Positions 16,220 to 24,875 of a stretch of DNA of 64,000 nt are shown one piece after another. Positions within the stretch are counted from its first letter, which is position 1; each line of letters begins with the position of its first letter. Made by a program: the position numbers and the translations under genes. Under the pieces are notes generated by a model. The model was not told the origin of the DNA and searched no databases. It saw only the letters and a list, made by a program, of their open reading frames with translations. Origin of the DNA: Anaerolineae bacterium (GTDB taxonomy: Bacteria; Chloroflexota; Anaerolineae; Aggregatilineales; Phototrophicaceae); contig JAJECX010000043.1 in the NCBI GenBank assembly GCA_022821805.1, forward strand, positions 1 to 64,000. The letters run 5' to 3'.

Positions 16220-17125
16220 TCAGTCGATAACCAGCGTACCGTAGCCGATATAAGCGCATTCGCCGCCGACAGAAACTTCGCTTAGGCGGTCGCCGCTCCC
16301 TTCCACATGTATGCGTATGAAACTTGGGCGTCCCATTTCGAAGCCTTGCTCGCTGACCATGTCGCTGGCATGAACCAAGCCGTATTTCAGCAGAAAGGCG
16401 CCGAGCGGTCCGCTGGCCGAGCCGGTAGCCGGATCTTCGCTGATGCCAAGCGCTGGCGCGAACATGCGGCTGTGCGCGGTTGAGTCTTCATTGACGGTTT
16501 CCAAGGTGGTGACAAAGACGTTTTCCGCGTTTGTCCCAGCCAAATGCTCAGCCCATTTGTCGGTACGAAAGCGAATCCTCTTCATGGCGTCGAAGGAATT
16601 GAGCACGATGAGCAGGAAGGGAAGGCCGCTGCTGACGACTTGGGCGGGAATGTCGCCGCAGATATCAGCGGCGCTTAGCGATAGCATCTCGGCAAGGTTC
16701 GAGCGCTCCTCATATATGTCGATAAATTGCGGGATTGGCTGTCTCATCCAAACTTCGGTTGGGTTGCCTTGTCCGTCAGCGCGAATGGTGACCGGTATTG
16801 GTCCAACACCCTCTTCAAAGATGATCGTCTTCTCGCCTTCGAGCCGCCCGACCGAACCCAATCGCGCGAGCATATACGCGGAACCGATGGTGGGATGACC
16901 AGCCATCGGCAATTCGGCAGCCGGCGTGAATATCCGCAAGCGGTAAACGTTCGCTTTATCAGCGGGCGGGAAGGCGAAGGTAGTCTCGCTGAGATTGAGC
17001 TCGGCTGCGATCCGCTGCATGATCTTGGCCCGCAGGTCGGCCGGCGGGTCGGGAAAGACCGCCAGTTGATTGCCGCCGAATTGACGATTGGTGAATACAT
17101 CCACCAGATGATAGTTCAAGCGCAT
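16220..17125 (-). CDS. PhzF-family isomerase/epimerase
   Basis: 301 residues, starting at ATG 17125 (GGAGTGGGAAACGAG before it). Two-domain fold like PhzF and diaminopimelate epimerase. The start MRLNYHLVDVFTNRQFGGNQLAVF is typical. The catalytic glutamate sits in LNLSETTFAF, followed by MAGHPTIGSAYML. The C-terminal domain has DPATGSASGPLGAFLL. Most such proteins are of unknown substrate; phenazine synthesis is not implied because no phz genes are present. It stands alone, divergent from the peptidase at 17320. Confidence 0.9.
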   Translation of the reverse strand: MRLNYHLVDVFTNRQFGGNQLAVFPDPPADLRAKIMQRIAAELNLSETTFAFPPADKANVYRLRIFTPAAELPMAGHPTIGSAYMLARLGSVGRLEGEKTIIFEEGVGPIPVTIRADGQGNPTEVWMRQPIPQFIDIYEERSNLAEMLSLSAADICGDIPAQVVSSGLPFLLIVLNSFDAMKRIRFRTDKWAEHLAGTNAENVFVTTLETVNEDSTAHSRMFAPALGISEDPATGSASGPLGAFLLKYGLVHASDMVSEQGFEMGRPSFIRIHVEGSGDRLSEVSVGGECAYIGYGTLVID

Positions 17126-17319
17126 AACTCGTTTCCCACTCCGATTGTCGGATCGAACTTGGTTGCCGCCTCTCACGATAATCCCCGTTAATGCAACTGT
17201 CACTGCTGAATTGTCGGGAATCCGCAGCCGTTCGGCAAAGGCAATAGCCGTCTGTGGACGAATGGCGCAAGGGTGGACTACAATCAATTCAGTGATGACA
17301 GAATGTGACGGAGGCGCAT

Positions 17320-18408
17320 GTGACAATCGATTACCTGGCGCGTTTAGATGATCTGTTGGAGGGGAGCGGCGCCGACCTCGTCGCCTTTGTTCCCGGCGAA
17401 AACATGGTTTATTTCACTGGCTTGCACTTTCATTTGTCCGAACGCCCAATACTAGGCTTGTACAGCAAGCAAGGACTGTCGTTCATCATCCCCGAGCTGG
17501 AAGTGGCGAAGCTGGAAGCGCGCCCGGATTTGGAAGCGCGTCGCTTCATGTGGACCGACCAGAGCGGATATGAACTCGCCTTTCGGGAGGCGGTAGCGGC
17601 TTTGGCGCCAACTAAGACCAGCTGCGCCATGGATGGTCAGACATTGCGATTCTTTGAATGGCGGGCCTTGGAAAGGGCGGGGCTTTCATCGGCGGACACG
17701 GCTGATATCGGCGATCTATTCCTGAACCTGCGCGCTCGCAAGGCGCCGGAAGAGATCGCCAATATGCAGCGCGCGATTGATATCAGCGAGGCGGCGCTGG
17801 AGGCGACCATGGACTGGGCGGCGCCAGGCATGACTGAACGTCAAATTGCCGACAGGCTGTCCGCCGAGATGGTCGAGCGGGGCGCGCAGGGCTTTGCCTT
17901 TCTGCTGGTATTGACCGGCGAAAAGACAGGCTTGCCGCACGGGGATACTGGCGACCGCGTCTGGGGCGAGGACGAGTTCCTGCTAATCGACTTTGGCGCG
18001 CGTTTCAACGATTATCCCGCTGACATTACGCGAACATTTTGCCGTGGCGAGCCGACGGCGCAGATGCGCGCGATGTACGATGCCGTGTACAGCGCCAACA
18101 AGGCGGCGCGCGATTTCGCTCGAGCCGGAGTCAGCTGCGAGGCGGTCGACCGCGTTGCGCGCGACGTAATTGAGGCGGCCGGATTTGGCGAGTACTTTAT
18201 CCATAGACTGGGTCACGGGCTCGGCTTGAGTGTGCACGAGCTGCCCAATATCGTCGAAGGCAACAAAGAATTGCTGCAGCCTGGCATGGTCTTCACCATC
18301 GAACCGGGCGTGTATGCGCCAGGCGTCGGCGGTGTACGAATCGAGGACAATGTAGTCGTAACCGACGACGGGATTGATGCGCTAACATCATTCCCGCGCG
18401 AGCTTTAG
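17320..18408 (+). CDS. Xaa-Pro peptidase, M24 family
   Basis: 362 residues. An N-terminal creatinase-type domain (about 1-125, MVYFTGLHFHLSERP) is followed by the pita-bread M24 catalytic domain. Metal ligands are visible: the Asp pair in LLIDFGARFNDYPADITRTF, the His in RLGHGLGLSVHELPNI, and the Glu residues in FTIEPGVYAPG and VRIEDNVVVT. It probably cleaves X-Pro dipeptides or peptides in the cytoplasm. The start is GTG 17320, because GGAGG lies 5 bases before it; an in-frame GTG at 17305 lacks a site. A TACAAT hexamer (17279-17284) could be its -10. Confidence 0.92.
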   Translation: MTIDYLARLDDLLEGSGADLVAFVPGENMVYFTGLHFHLSERPILGLYSKQGLSFIIPELEVAKLEARPDLEARRFMWTDQSGYELAFREAVAALAPTKTSCAMDGQTLRFFEWRALERAGLSSADTADIGDLFLNLRARKAPEEIANMQRAIDISEAALEATMDWAAPGMTERQIADRLSAEMVERGAQGFAFLLVLTGEKTGLPHGDTGDRVWGEDEFLLIDFGARFNDYPADITRTFCRGEPTAQMRAMYDAVYSANKAARDFARAGVSCEAVDRVARDVIEAAGFGEYFIHRLGHGLGLSVHELPNIVEGNKELLQPGMVFTIEPGVYAPGVGGVRIEDNVVVTDDGIDALTSFPREL

Positions 18409-18453
18409 CGGCGCGTCAACGACGCCAGAAGCAACTTTGCGAGGCTTCTCCAT

Positions 18454-19656
18454 TTGGATTCACCGGAGATTCAGCGGCGACGGCTTAAGTGGTTCGTCAT
18501 TATCATCGCCTGGCTGATCGCTATCGCCATGCTGCTGGAACTGGGCTTGCGACTTTCCGTCGCGGCGCTGCCTCCTCGCTTGCAAGAAGCTGCTCATATC
18601 GTTATGCACGGCGCCCCCTTCCCCGAACCTTGGGACCGAGCCTGGACGCGCAATCCCGACCATTACTTCATCTTGAAGCCGGGGCTGGTGAACGCGCTGC
18701 AATTCGGCAGCCCCAAGGTGCGATTCCATGTCAGCACGATCGAATTATGGGACGGCGGCGGCATTGGCTTTCGTACGAAGCCTGTCACCTATTTTGTGGA
18801 TACTGTCGTCGTTGGCGATTCATTCGCTTTCTGCTTCACCGAGCGCGCCGACTGTTGGGTCACGCATCTGGAGCAGACTACCGGTTTGGGCATCGTAAAT
18901 CTGAGCCAGCCGGGCACGGGCAGCCACAGCCACTTGCTGATTCTGCGAGACTTCGCCAAGCCCTTGACACCATCTTTGGTGCTTTGGCAGTTCTTCGGCA
19001 ATGACTTCAACGACGATTACGGACTGTTCAGCGCGAGCGGCAAACTGGCGCCGCTGGAAGACGAGAAGGCTGACGACCTATATGTCGATGAGCCAAGCGG
19101 CCTGCAATCGTGGCTGCGCGGGCGCTCGGCGCTGTATGCGGTGCTGGAAAGCCTCGCGTTCGGCGGGCAACGCTACCGCGATCCGGGGGCGGCGCAGTTT
19201 GATGAGCGCTATGCAACGACCTTGCCCAACGGCGAGCAGTTGCAATTTGGGCAGCCTTATGAACCGAGCGCGATGGACATGGCGAGGGAAGTCAATCAGG
19301 CTGGATATGAGGTTTCGCGCGCGGCTTTCGCTGCAGTGCAGGAGCTGGTCTCGTCCTGGGGCGGTCAGCTTGCTGTCATCGTTGTGCCGACGCGAGAAGA
19401 AGTCTATGAATCTTTGACCGCCCCCGCGATGGGGGACGATCTTCGCGCGATAGGCAGCGCGCGGCTGGCGATGCTGGAGCTTTGCGCCGAACTGAGTTTG
19501 ACCTGCTATGACGCGCTTGCAGACTTGCAGAAAGCGGCGGCTAGCAGCGAACTGCTCTACTACAGCGATGACTTGCATTTTAATCCGCTAGGCAATCGCA
19601 TCTTCGCCGAACTGCTGCGTGAGTGGCTGGAATCGGGCGGGTTACTGGACAATTAG
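18454..19656 (+). CDS. Membrane-anchored SGNH-hydrolase-fold protein
   Basis: 400 residues from a TTG start. A membrane helix at about 12-35 anchors a large, probably extracytoplasmic domain. SGNH blocks are visible: block I VVVGDSFAFCF with the serine, block III as FFGNDFNDDY with the Asn, and block V as DDLHFNPLGN with the Asp and His. This fold serves in O-acetyl esterases and transferases of cell-surface polysaccharides, but the family member is not identifiable. The gene ends four bases into the thioesterase gene on the other strand. The start codon is uncertain; I see no strong ribosome site. Confidence 0.78.
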   Translation: MDSPEIQRRRLKWFVIIIAWLIAIAMLLELGLRLSVAALPPRLQEAAHIVMHGAPFPEPWDRAWTRNPDHYFILKPGLVNALQFGSPKVRFHVSTIELWDGGGIGFRTKPVTYFVDTVVVGDSFAFCFTERADCWVTHLEQTTGLGIVNLSQPGTGSHSHLLILRDFAKPLTPSLVLWQFFGNDFNDDYGLFSASGKLAPLEDEKADDLYVDEPSGLQSWLRGRSALYAVLESLAFGGQRYRDPGAAQFDERYATTLPNGEQLQFGQPYEPSAMDMAREVNQAGYEVSRAAFAAVQELVSSWGGQLAVIVVPTREEVYESLTAPAMGDDLRAIGSARLAMLELCAELSLTCYDALADLQKAAASSELLYYSDDLHFNPLGNRIFAELLREWLESGGLLDN

Positions 19657-20150
19657 GCGCGCATCACGCCGCAGAGTGGCGCTAACCAGGGCAGCATTTG
19701 GTGTTTTGCCAGCAGCGCATCAAGCGGCTGCTTCGCGGCCGACGGGAAAGGCGCCCCGCGCCGATTGGCGATGTCGACATTCATCATCACGACTTCGACA
19801 GTAGCCGCCAGCTGCTCTCGCGAATCGTTGACGAGGAAACCTATGAAATAGGCGCGCTTTGGCGAAAGTTCCACCAGCCGTATATGGACCGAGACGCGTT
19901 CATCGACGAGGATTTCGGCGAGGTAGCGGATATGCTGCTCCAGCGCGAAATTGCCAATCTCGTCGGCGGCCGCGTAACGCTTGCCCAAGCCGACGCGCCG
20001 GAAAATCTCTCCCAGCCCGCGTTCGACAAGATGCACATAATACTGCACATTGACGTGCTGGTTCTCATCCAGAAAGGAACTTGGAATCGTCAATTCATAT
20101 ACGCGGTCCAACTGGCGAATCTCGCTCAGCGTCGTATGGATTCGGGTCAT
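19653..20150 (-). CDS. Hotdog-fold acyl-CoA thioesterase
   Basis: 165 residues of a single hotdog domain. The signature is FLDENQHVNVQYYVHLVERGLGEIF, with an Asp/Asn-x-x-x-H-x-N pattern typical of 4HBT thioesterases. It is followed by beta strands (VHIRLVELSPKRAYFIGFLVN). It probably hydrolyses an acyl-CoA in the cytoplasm, with unknown substrate. The 3' end overlaps the convergent SGNH gene by four bases. Confidence 0.85.
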   Translation of the reverse strand: MTRIHTTLSEIRQLDRVYELTIPSSFLDENQHVNVQYYVHLVERGLGEIFRRVGLGKRYAAADEIGNFALEQHIRYLAEILVDERVSVHIRLVELSPKRAYFIGFLVNDSREQLAATVEVVMMNVDIANRRGAPFPSAAKQPLDALLAKHQMLPWLAPLCGVMRA

Positions 20151-20281
20151 TTCGTCTCTCGATTGCTTGGATCGGCCGCAATTATAATCTGGTTGCTGGC
20201 AGCCGCAACGTCTGGAAGCGGCACGACATTTCCAGTTGGAATTGCCTGAGAAGTGAGAATGTCATCTTGAAATTGCAGTCG

Positions 20282-21187
20282 ATGAAGCCGGGCAACATAC
20301 GCTCTCTGCGCTGCCTTGGGAGCGCCCCATTCGGTTGGATATCGCGGCTGCGCTGGTCTCCACAGGGCGACATGCTGGCGATCTGCGGTGGCGACGGGAT
20401 TGCGGTCTTTGTCAAAGAGTTTGGGGGCGCGCCGACATTTCGGCTGCGAGAGCGCGCTGCGCCGGTGAAGGACATCGCTTTCAGTCCGGACGGAAAGCTG
20501 CTGGCGTCGGGCAGCGCCGATACGACGATCGTGTTGTATACGCTGGAACCGGGCAATGCGCATGTTGTGACGGCAATCCGGGGCGAGCGCAATTCAGTTG
20601 AAGCAATCGCCATCCGCCCGGATGGTGAAATGCTGGCCAGTGGCGGCGCGGATCATGTTATTCGTCTATGGTCGGTTGCAACTGGCGAGCAAACTGCCGT
20701 ACTTGATGGTCATGCGGATGAGCTGACTGCGCTGTGTTTCGCTAGCGATGGCAGAAGTCTTTTTTCGGCCGGGCGAGACGGAGAAATCCGCTTCTGGGAT
20801 TTGAAGGCCGGAAACCGCTCGGACGCCGTCGGCCGGCATGATGACAGGATTCGGCAGATCGCCTTGCGGCCAGGCAGGCGGGAACTGGCTTCGGCGAGCC
20901 GGGATATGACGATAGGCTTGTGGACGCTATCTAATCGCGAGGAATCGCGTACCTGGAGCGCGCACACCGGCGGAGCGGATGCCTTGGCTTTTTCGCCTGA
21001 CGGCAGATTGCTGGCGAGCGGCGGACGGGACAGCGCGATCCGAATTTGGGATGTCGATGCTGCTCAGGAACTGCTGACGCTTACAGCGCATAGTCGACCC
21101 GTTCTGGCGCTGGACTTCAATCGGGCCGGCACGATGCTGGCCTCCGGCGCGGGCGATAATCAGGTGATGCTTTGGGGCGTGGGCTGA
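20282..21187 (+). CDS. WD40-repeat protein
   Basis: About 301 residues made almost wholly of WD40 repeats; I count seven blades. Each has phrases such as FSPDGKLLASGSADTTI, RPDGEMLASGGADHVIRLW and FSPDGRLLASGGRDSAIRIWD, giving one beta-propeller. Such propellers are protein-interaction platforms; no catalytic domain is fused. I start at ATG 20282; upstream in-frame codons run back into the thioesterase promoter region and look non-coding. The function is unknown. Confidence 0.82.
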   Translation: MKPGNIRSLRCLGSAPFGWISRLRWSPQGDMLAICGGDGIAVFVKEFGGAPTFRLRERAAPVKDIAFSPDGKLLASGSADTTIVLYTLEPGNAHVVTAIRGERNSVEAIAIRPDGEMLASGGADHVIRLWSVATGEQTAVLDGHADELTALCFASDGRSLFSAGRDGEIRFWDLKAGNRSDAVGRHDDRIRQIALRPGRRELASASRDMTIGLWTLSNREESRTWSAHTGGADALAFSPDGRLLASGGRDSAIRIWDVDAAQELLTLTAHSRPVLALDFNRAGTMLASGAGDNQVMLWGVG

Positions 21188-21270
21188 GCGCCTTACGCGA
21201 TATGGCGTGACGAGGACATTGAGATTAGAATGGGTCAAACCTGCGGAGTTGCGACGGGAGAAGCCAGAGC

Positions 21271-21762
21271 ATGAGTGACGGTGGAACGACCTGGCAGCAA
21301 GCGCGTGAACGGCAGATCGCCGCAATGCGGCAGACTTGCGAGATCCTGGGACATATACTTCGTAATGTCTCGGCTGAGCAGGCTCGCGCGCTGCGGGACG
21401 GTCCAGACGGATGGTCCATCGTTGAGATTGTCTGCCACCTGCGCGACTTTGATGAGATCTTCCATAGTCGCGCGCGTATGATGCTGGAGCAGGACCACCC
21501 GCAGTTGCCAGCTTACGATCACGAGGCGATAGCGCTTGAGCGCGCTTATCAGGCGCAATCGCTTGAGGAGGCTTATGAAGCGCTGAAAGTTTCGCGCGCA
21601 GACTTTGCCCGATTCTTCGAGAGATTGACGCCGACACAGTGGGCGCGCGGCGGCGTTCATCCGGAGCGAGACAACTTTAGCATGACCGATGCATTGATGC
21701 AAGTGAGCGCGCACGATCTGGATCATCTCGAGCAAATCACGCGCGTCTTGCGCGGTGGTTGA
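21271..21762 (+). CDS. DinB/YfiT-family four-helix protein
   Basis: 163 residues, a four-helix bundle with three likely metal histidines: VCHLRDFDEIFHSRARM in the second helix and SAHDLDHLEQI near the end. This is the DinB_2 pattern. Members include metal-dependent thiol S-transferases (bacillithiol, mycothiol) and damage-induced proteins of unknown role. The start at ATG 21271 follows GGAGAAGCCAGAGC. It lies just upstream of xpt, with a structured leader between. Confidence 0.85.
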   Translation: MSDGGTTWQQARERQIAAMRQTCEILGHILRNVSAEQARALRDGPDGWSIVEIVCHLRDFDEIFHSRARMMLEQDHPQLPAYDHEAIALERAYQAQSLEEAYEALKVSRADFARFFERLTPTQWARGGVHPERDNFSMTDALMQVSAHDLDHLEQITRVLRGG

Positions 21763-21794
21763 TGCGACGGAAAAACGGGCGACTGGCTAAGAGC

Positions 21795-21855
21795 GTATAG
21801 TGGGCAGTCTGAAACGAGCGCGGTTTCATGCCAGCTGAAGAGGCGCCGCCTATAC
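21795..21855 (+). ncRNA. Candidate structured leader RNA before xpt
   Basis: A closing stem GTATAG (21795-21800) with CTATAC (21850-21855) encloses a long hairpin: GGCA plus TGAAAC pair with GTTTCA plus TGCC (21803-21832), with a three-base bulge. A conserved-looking single-stranded stretch AGCTGAAGAGGCG follows. It precedes a purine salvage gene by about 90 bases. It does not match the purine riboswitch as I remember it. It could be chance folding. Confidence 0.3.
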
Positions 21856-21942
21856 CCGGTGCGACGCTGGCGACCTTCGTCGCGCGCTATCCGCTTTTGC
21901 CGCAAATTCACAACTGTTGACCGAAAGCGCGGGAGCGATTCG

Positions 21943-22521
21943 ATGAAAGCGCTTGTTGAATGGATTCGAGCCGAAGGTGTGCATTTAGGCGGCGGCATCC
22001 TTAAAGTGGATAGCATCATCAATCATCAGCTGGATCCCAGCTTGATGGCGAATATGGGCGCCGCTTTCGCTGAGCGCTTCGCCGGGACGCCGGTCGATCG
22101 CATACTCACCGCCGAGATATCGGGGATCGCGCCAGCGCTGATGACGGGCATTGAGATGAATGTGCCGGTGGTCTACGCGCGAAAGCGAAAGCCGATCACG
22201 ATGTCAGGTCCGGTCTTCCTGGAGACGGCGCCGAGCCACACCAAAGGCGGCGAGACGCTGCTTCTGGTATCCGCGGAGTTCTTGCGCGAGGGCGAGAATG
22301 TGCTGATCATTGACGACTTCCTGGCGACGGGCAAAACACTGCTGGCGCTGTCGCGAATCGTCTTGAGCGCGAAGGCGAATCTGGCCGGCGTAGGCGTGGT
22401 GGTGGAAAAGACTTTTGAGGGCGGGCGCGCCGCCGTGCAAGCGCAATACGATGTGCCAATTCACGCGCTGGCGACTATCAGCGCAATGGAAGGCGATTTC
22501 ATCTCGGTCTTGGACGACTGA
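21943..22521 (+). CDS. xpt: Xanthine phosphoribosyltransferase
   Basis: Salvages xanthine to XMP with PRPP. 192 residues from ATG 21943, the normal length. Landmarks of Xpt/PurR-like PRTases: a start MKALVEWIRAEG, ILKVDSIINHQLDPSLM, and the PRPP loop VLIIDDFLATGKTLLAL. The tail EGGRAAVQAQYDVPIHALATI is also typical. A GGGAG lies before the start. It stands downstream of a possible structured leader, so RNA-based control is possible but unproven. Confidence 0.92.
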   Translation: MKALVEWIRAEGVHLGGGILKVDSIINHQLDPSLMANMGAAFAERFAGTPVDRILTAEISGIAPALMTGIEMNVPVVYARKRKPITMSGPVFLETAPSHTKGGETLLLVSAEFLREGENVLIIDDFLATGKTLLALSRIVLSAKANLAGVGVVVEKTFEGGRAAVQAQYDVPIHALATISAMEGDFISVLDD

Positions 22522-22530
22522 AGGCCGCCT

Positions 22531-23592
22531 TCATAGTTTAACTGCTTTTCCTGTCCGGGCGGATTCCTGCGCCGCCAGCGCAAATCGCAGGACGTCGCGC
22601 CCGTCTTCCCCCGTTAAGCTGGGCGCGTCCCCGGCGAAGTAGGCATCAATGAACTGACGCGTCGAGTTAATGAAACTGTGCTCCCAGCCGACCGGCATGT
22701 CGGAAAAGGTCCGCGTTTGGCGATCTTTGTACATCACCACCGGCGGCACATCCATCATTTTGCCGTGCCCGCGCGTCACCCAAATCACGCCTTTGCTGCC
22801 GGTAATCTCAACGCGGTCGTCTTGCGCGTAATGACGCGTATCAAGCGCCAGCTCGGGTGAGGAAACGGCTTCAAGCGAGCCGTATCGATTATTGGCGAAC
22901 TTCCAGGATACGATCGCCGGCGCGTCAAGAAACATGCCGGGCGCGATTTCTGTGCTGCCGATCCAGGCGTGCACTGCTTCCGCCATACCCATGAAATGCC
23001 AGCCCAGGGCGAATTTGTGGTGACCGTCGTCAAAGACCAGCGGTCCGCCGCCGCATTCCTCGGGATTCAAGCGCCAATCTCGCGCCGATTGCGGCACCTG
23101 CCATTCTGTCGGGCTGACGCCGGAGTTGCTCTTGATGCGAATCGTGAGCGGGTCGCCGATTTCGCCGTTGTCAATCAAGGCTTTGGCGCGCTGCACCGGC
23201 GGATAGAAGATGAAATTCTCGTAGACTTTCAGAATGACGCCAGCGTCGCGAGCGGCCGCCACCATTTCGTCGGCTTGCTTGAGATTCAGCGCCATCGGTT
23301 TCTGCACCGAGACGTGTTTTCCCGCCGCTACCGCATCGAGCGTCGCCTGGTAATGCAGATGATGTGGCAGCAATATTTCAACGAGGTCGATGTCTGGCTG
23401 CGCCAGCATCTCATGATAATCGGAAAAAATTCTCTCCGAAGGCACAGCCCATCGCTGGCCACGCTCGCGCGCTAGTTCAATGCTGCTGTCGCAAAGGGCG
23501 ACGAGTTCGGCGCGCTCGTCGTCCAGATAGGCGAGGGCGTGTAAATCGGAGATTCTGCCGGTCCCGATGAAGGCTGCGCGAAGTTTGTCCAT
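22531..23592 (-). CDS. Gfo/Idh/MocA-family oxidoreductase
   Basis: 353 residues. The N-terminal Rossmann domain begins KLRAAFIGTGRISDLHALAYL and reaches the family motif as HVSVQKPMALNLKQADEMV; the usual EKP lysine-proline pair appears here as QKP. The C-terminal half is the usual open-sheet substrate domain (GGPLVFDDGHHKFALGWHFMG with a histidine pair). It probably oxidises or reduces a sugar or inositol-type compound with NAD(P). No pathway neighbour identifies the substrate. I start at MDKLRAAF; an ATG 48 bases upstream is possible. Confidence 0.88.
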   Translation of the reverse strand: MDKLRAAFIGTGRISDLHALAYLDDERAELVALCDSSIELARERGQRWAVPSERIFSDYHEMLAQPDIDLVEILLPHHLHYQATLDAVAAGKHVSVQKPMALNLKQADEMVAAARDAGVILKVYENFIFYPPVQRAKALIDNGEIGDPLTIRIKSNSGVSPTEWQVPQSARDWRLNPEECGGGPLVFDDGHHKFALGWHFMGMAEAVHAWIGSTEIAPGMFLDAPAIVSWKFANNRYGSLEAVSSPELALDTRHYAQDDRVEITGSKGVIWVTRGHGKMMDVPPVVMYKDRQTRTFSDMPVGWEHSFINSTRQFIDAYFAGDAPSLTGEDGRDVLRFALAAQESARTGKAVKL

Positions 23593-23808
23593 GCCTGGTC
23601 TTTCGATCGCCGGTTGCGATTGGTTTGATGGTATTCGCATGGACAGTTTTTGTTAATGGTCAGTTGTCTTAGCATCGCCCATGTCAATCTGCAGCTGAAT
23701 TGCTCGGATGCCAGCGTATGCCCAGCGCCAGTGTTGTTGCATCAAAGCGGTAAATGATACAATGTGAGTGCGCGGTTCCTCGGCGGGACTGCCAACGCGA
23801 GGTGACGT

Positions 23809-24828
23809 ATGGACAATCAGCCTGAGGCGCATGCCCTGAAACTACTGGACCTGCCGTTAATGCTGCGTCTGAAGCAGAACGCCATCGTCTTGCACAGCGA
23901 ATTGGGCTTGACAGAAGACGCGCGCGGGCAAAACAGCGCCTTGCTTTCGAGCATCGTGTTTCCGCGCGGCTTGCATACGCTGGTTGCGCGCGTCTATGAC
24001 AATGATGTTGTCGGGCAGTTCCGTCATCGCCCGGGTGAAACCAATGCTCATATTGTTTACCTGGCGCCGACGCTCGAAGATGATGCGGATGATGCGATCT
24101 GGCTGCACATGCTCGACGCAATGGCTGAGCAAGCGGGTAGCAACGACGCGCACTCCTTGGTTGGCGAGGTCGAGACCAGTCACCGGCTTTTTGAAACGAT
24201 GCGTCGCGCTGGCTTCGCGGTTTATAGCCGGCAGGTCATCTGGCGGCATCGACCGATGGCGGCGGCATCGCGGTCCGCTGGCTTGACGCTCGCGGCGGAA
24301 ACCGATGATGATCAAATTGGTATCGCAGCCTTGCTGGGCAGCACGATACCGCGGATTCTGCAGACGGTCATGGGGCCATCAACCGACATGGCTGGTCTGG
24401 TTTATCGGGTGGGCGGAAGAATCGAGGCTTACCTGGCTTATTCCGAAGGAAAGCACGGCGTCTATCTGATGCCTTATCTGCATCCGGAAGTGCTGAGCGT
24501 GGCGCCAGCAATCATTGCCGCCGCGCTGCGGCAGATCGAAGGCTGTCGAAAACTTCCGGTATACATCTGCGTGCGCGGCTATCAAGGCTGGATGGAAAAC
24601 GCGATGTTGGACTTGGGCTTCGATTCCTGGCTGGAACAGGCGGTGATGGTCAAGCACCTGACCGCCGGTGTGCGACAGGCTTCCTTTGAAAGCGTCGAAC
24701 TGACTGCAAGAGGGGGGCAAAAGCCAGCCGCCACCATGCGAATGGACGGCGTCGACGACATTCGGCGGTCGCGAAATCTGGCCGCGATCAAGCCAAGCGT
24801 CTCGCTAGAGCAGACTGGTAAACCTTAA
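23809..24828 (+). CDS. GNAT-like acetyltransferase-fold protein, lineage-specific
   Basis: 339 residues without a strong signature. The first 150 residues resemble a degenerate GNAT (HTLVARVYDNDVVGQFRHRPG, then HSLVGEVETSHRLFETMRRAGFAVYSRQ). The second half has another such unit (AYLAYSEGKHGVYLMPYLHPEV, ending MLDLGFDSW). The clear acetyl-CoA R-x-x-G-x-G/A loop is missing. I think it is a double GNAT-fold protein of unknown role. A TACAAT at about 23758 could be its -10. It is followed 47 bases later by the R3H ATPase and may be in its operon. Confidence 0.6.
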   Translation: MDNQPEAHALKLLDLPLMLRLKQNAIVLHSELGLTEDARGQNSALLSSIVFPRGLHTLVARVYDNDVVGQFRHRPGETNAHIVYLAPTLEDDADDAIWLHMLDAMAEQAGSNDAHSLVGEVETSHRLFETMRRAGFAVYSRQVIWRHRPMAAASRSAGLTLAAETDDDQIGIAALLGSTIPRILQTVMGPSTDMAGLVYRVGGRIEAYLAYSEGKHGVYLMPYLHPEVLSVAPAIIAAALRQIEGCRKLPVYICVRGYQGWMENAMLDLGFDSWLEQAVMVKHLTAGVRQASFESVELTARGGQKPAATMRMDGVDDIRRSRNLAAIKPSVSLEQTGKP

Positions 24829-24875
24829 CCTTTTGGGGCGCGGATTTTAGTAACCGGAGGACAGCCACCCGATAC

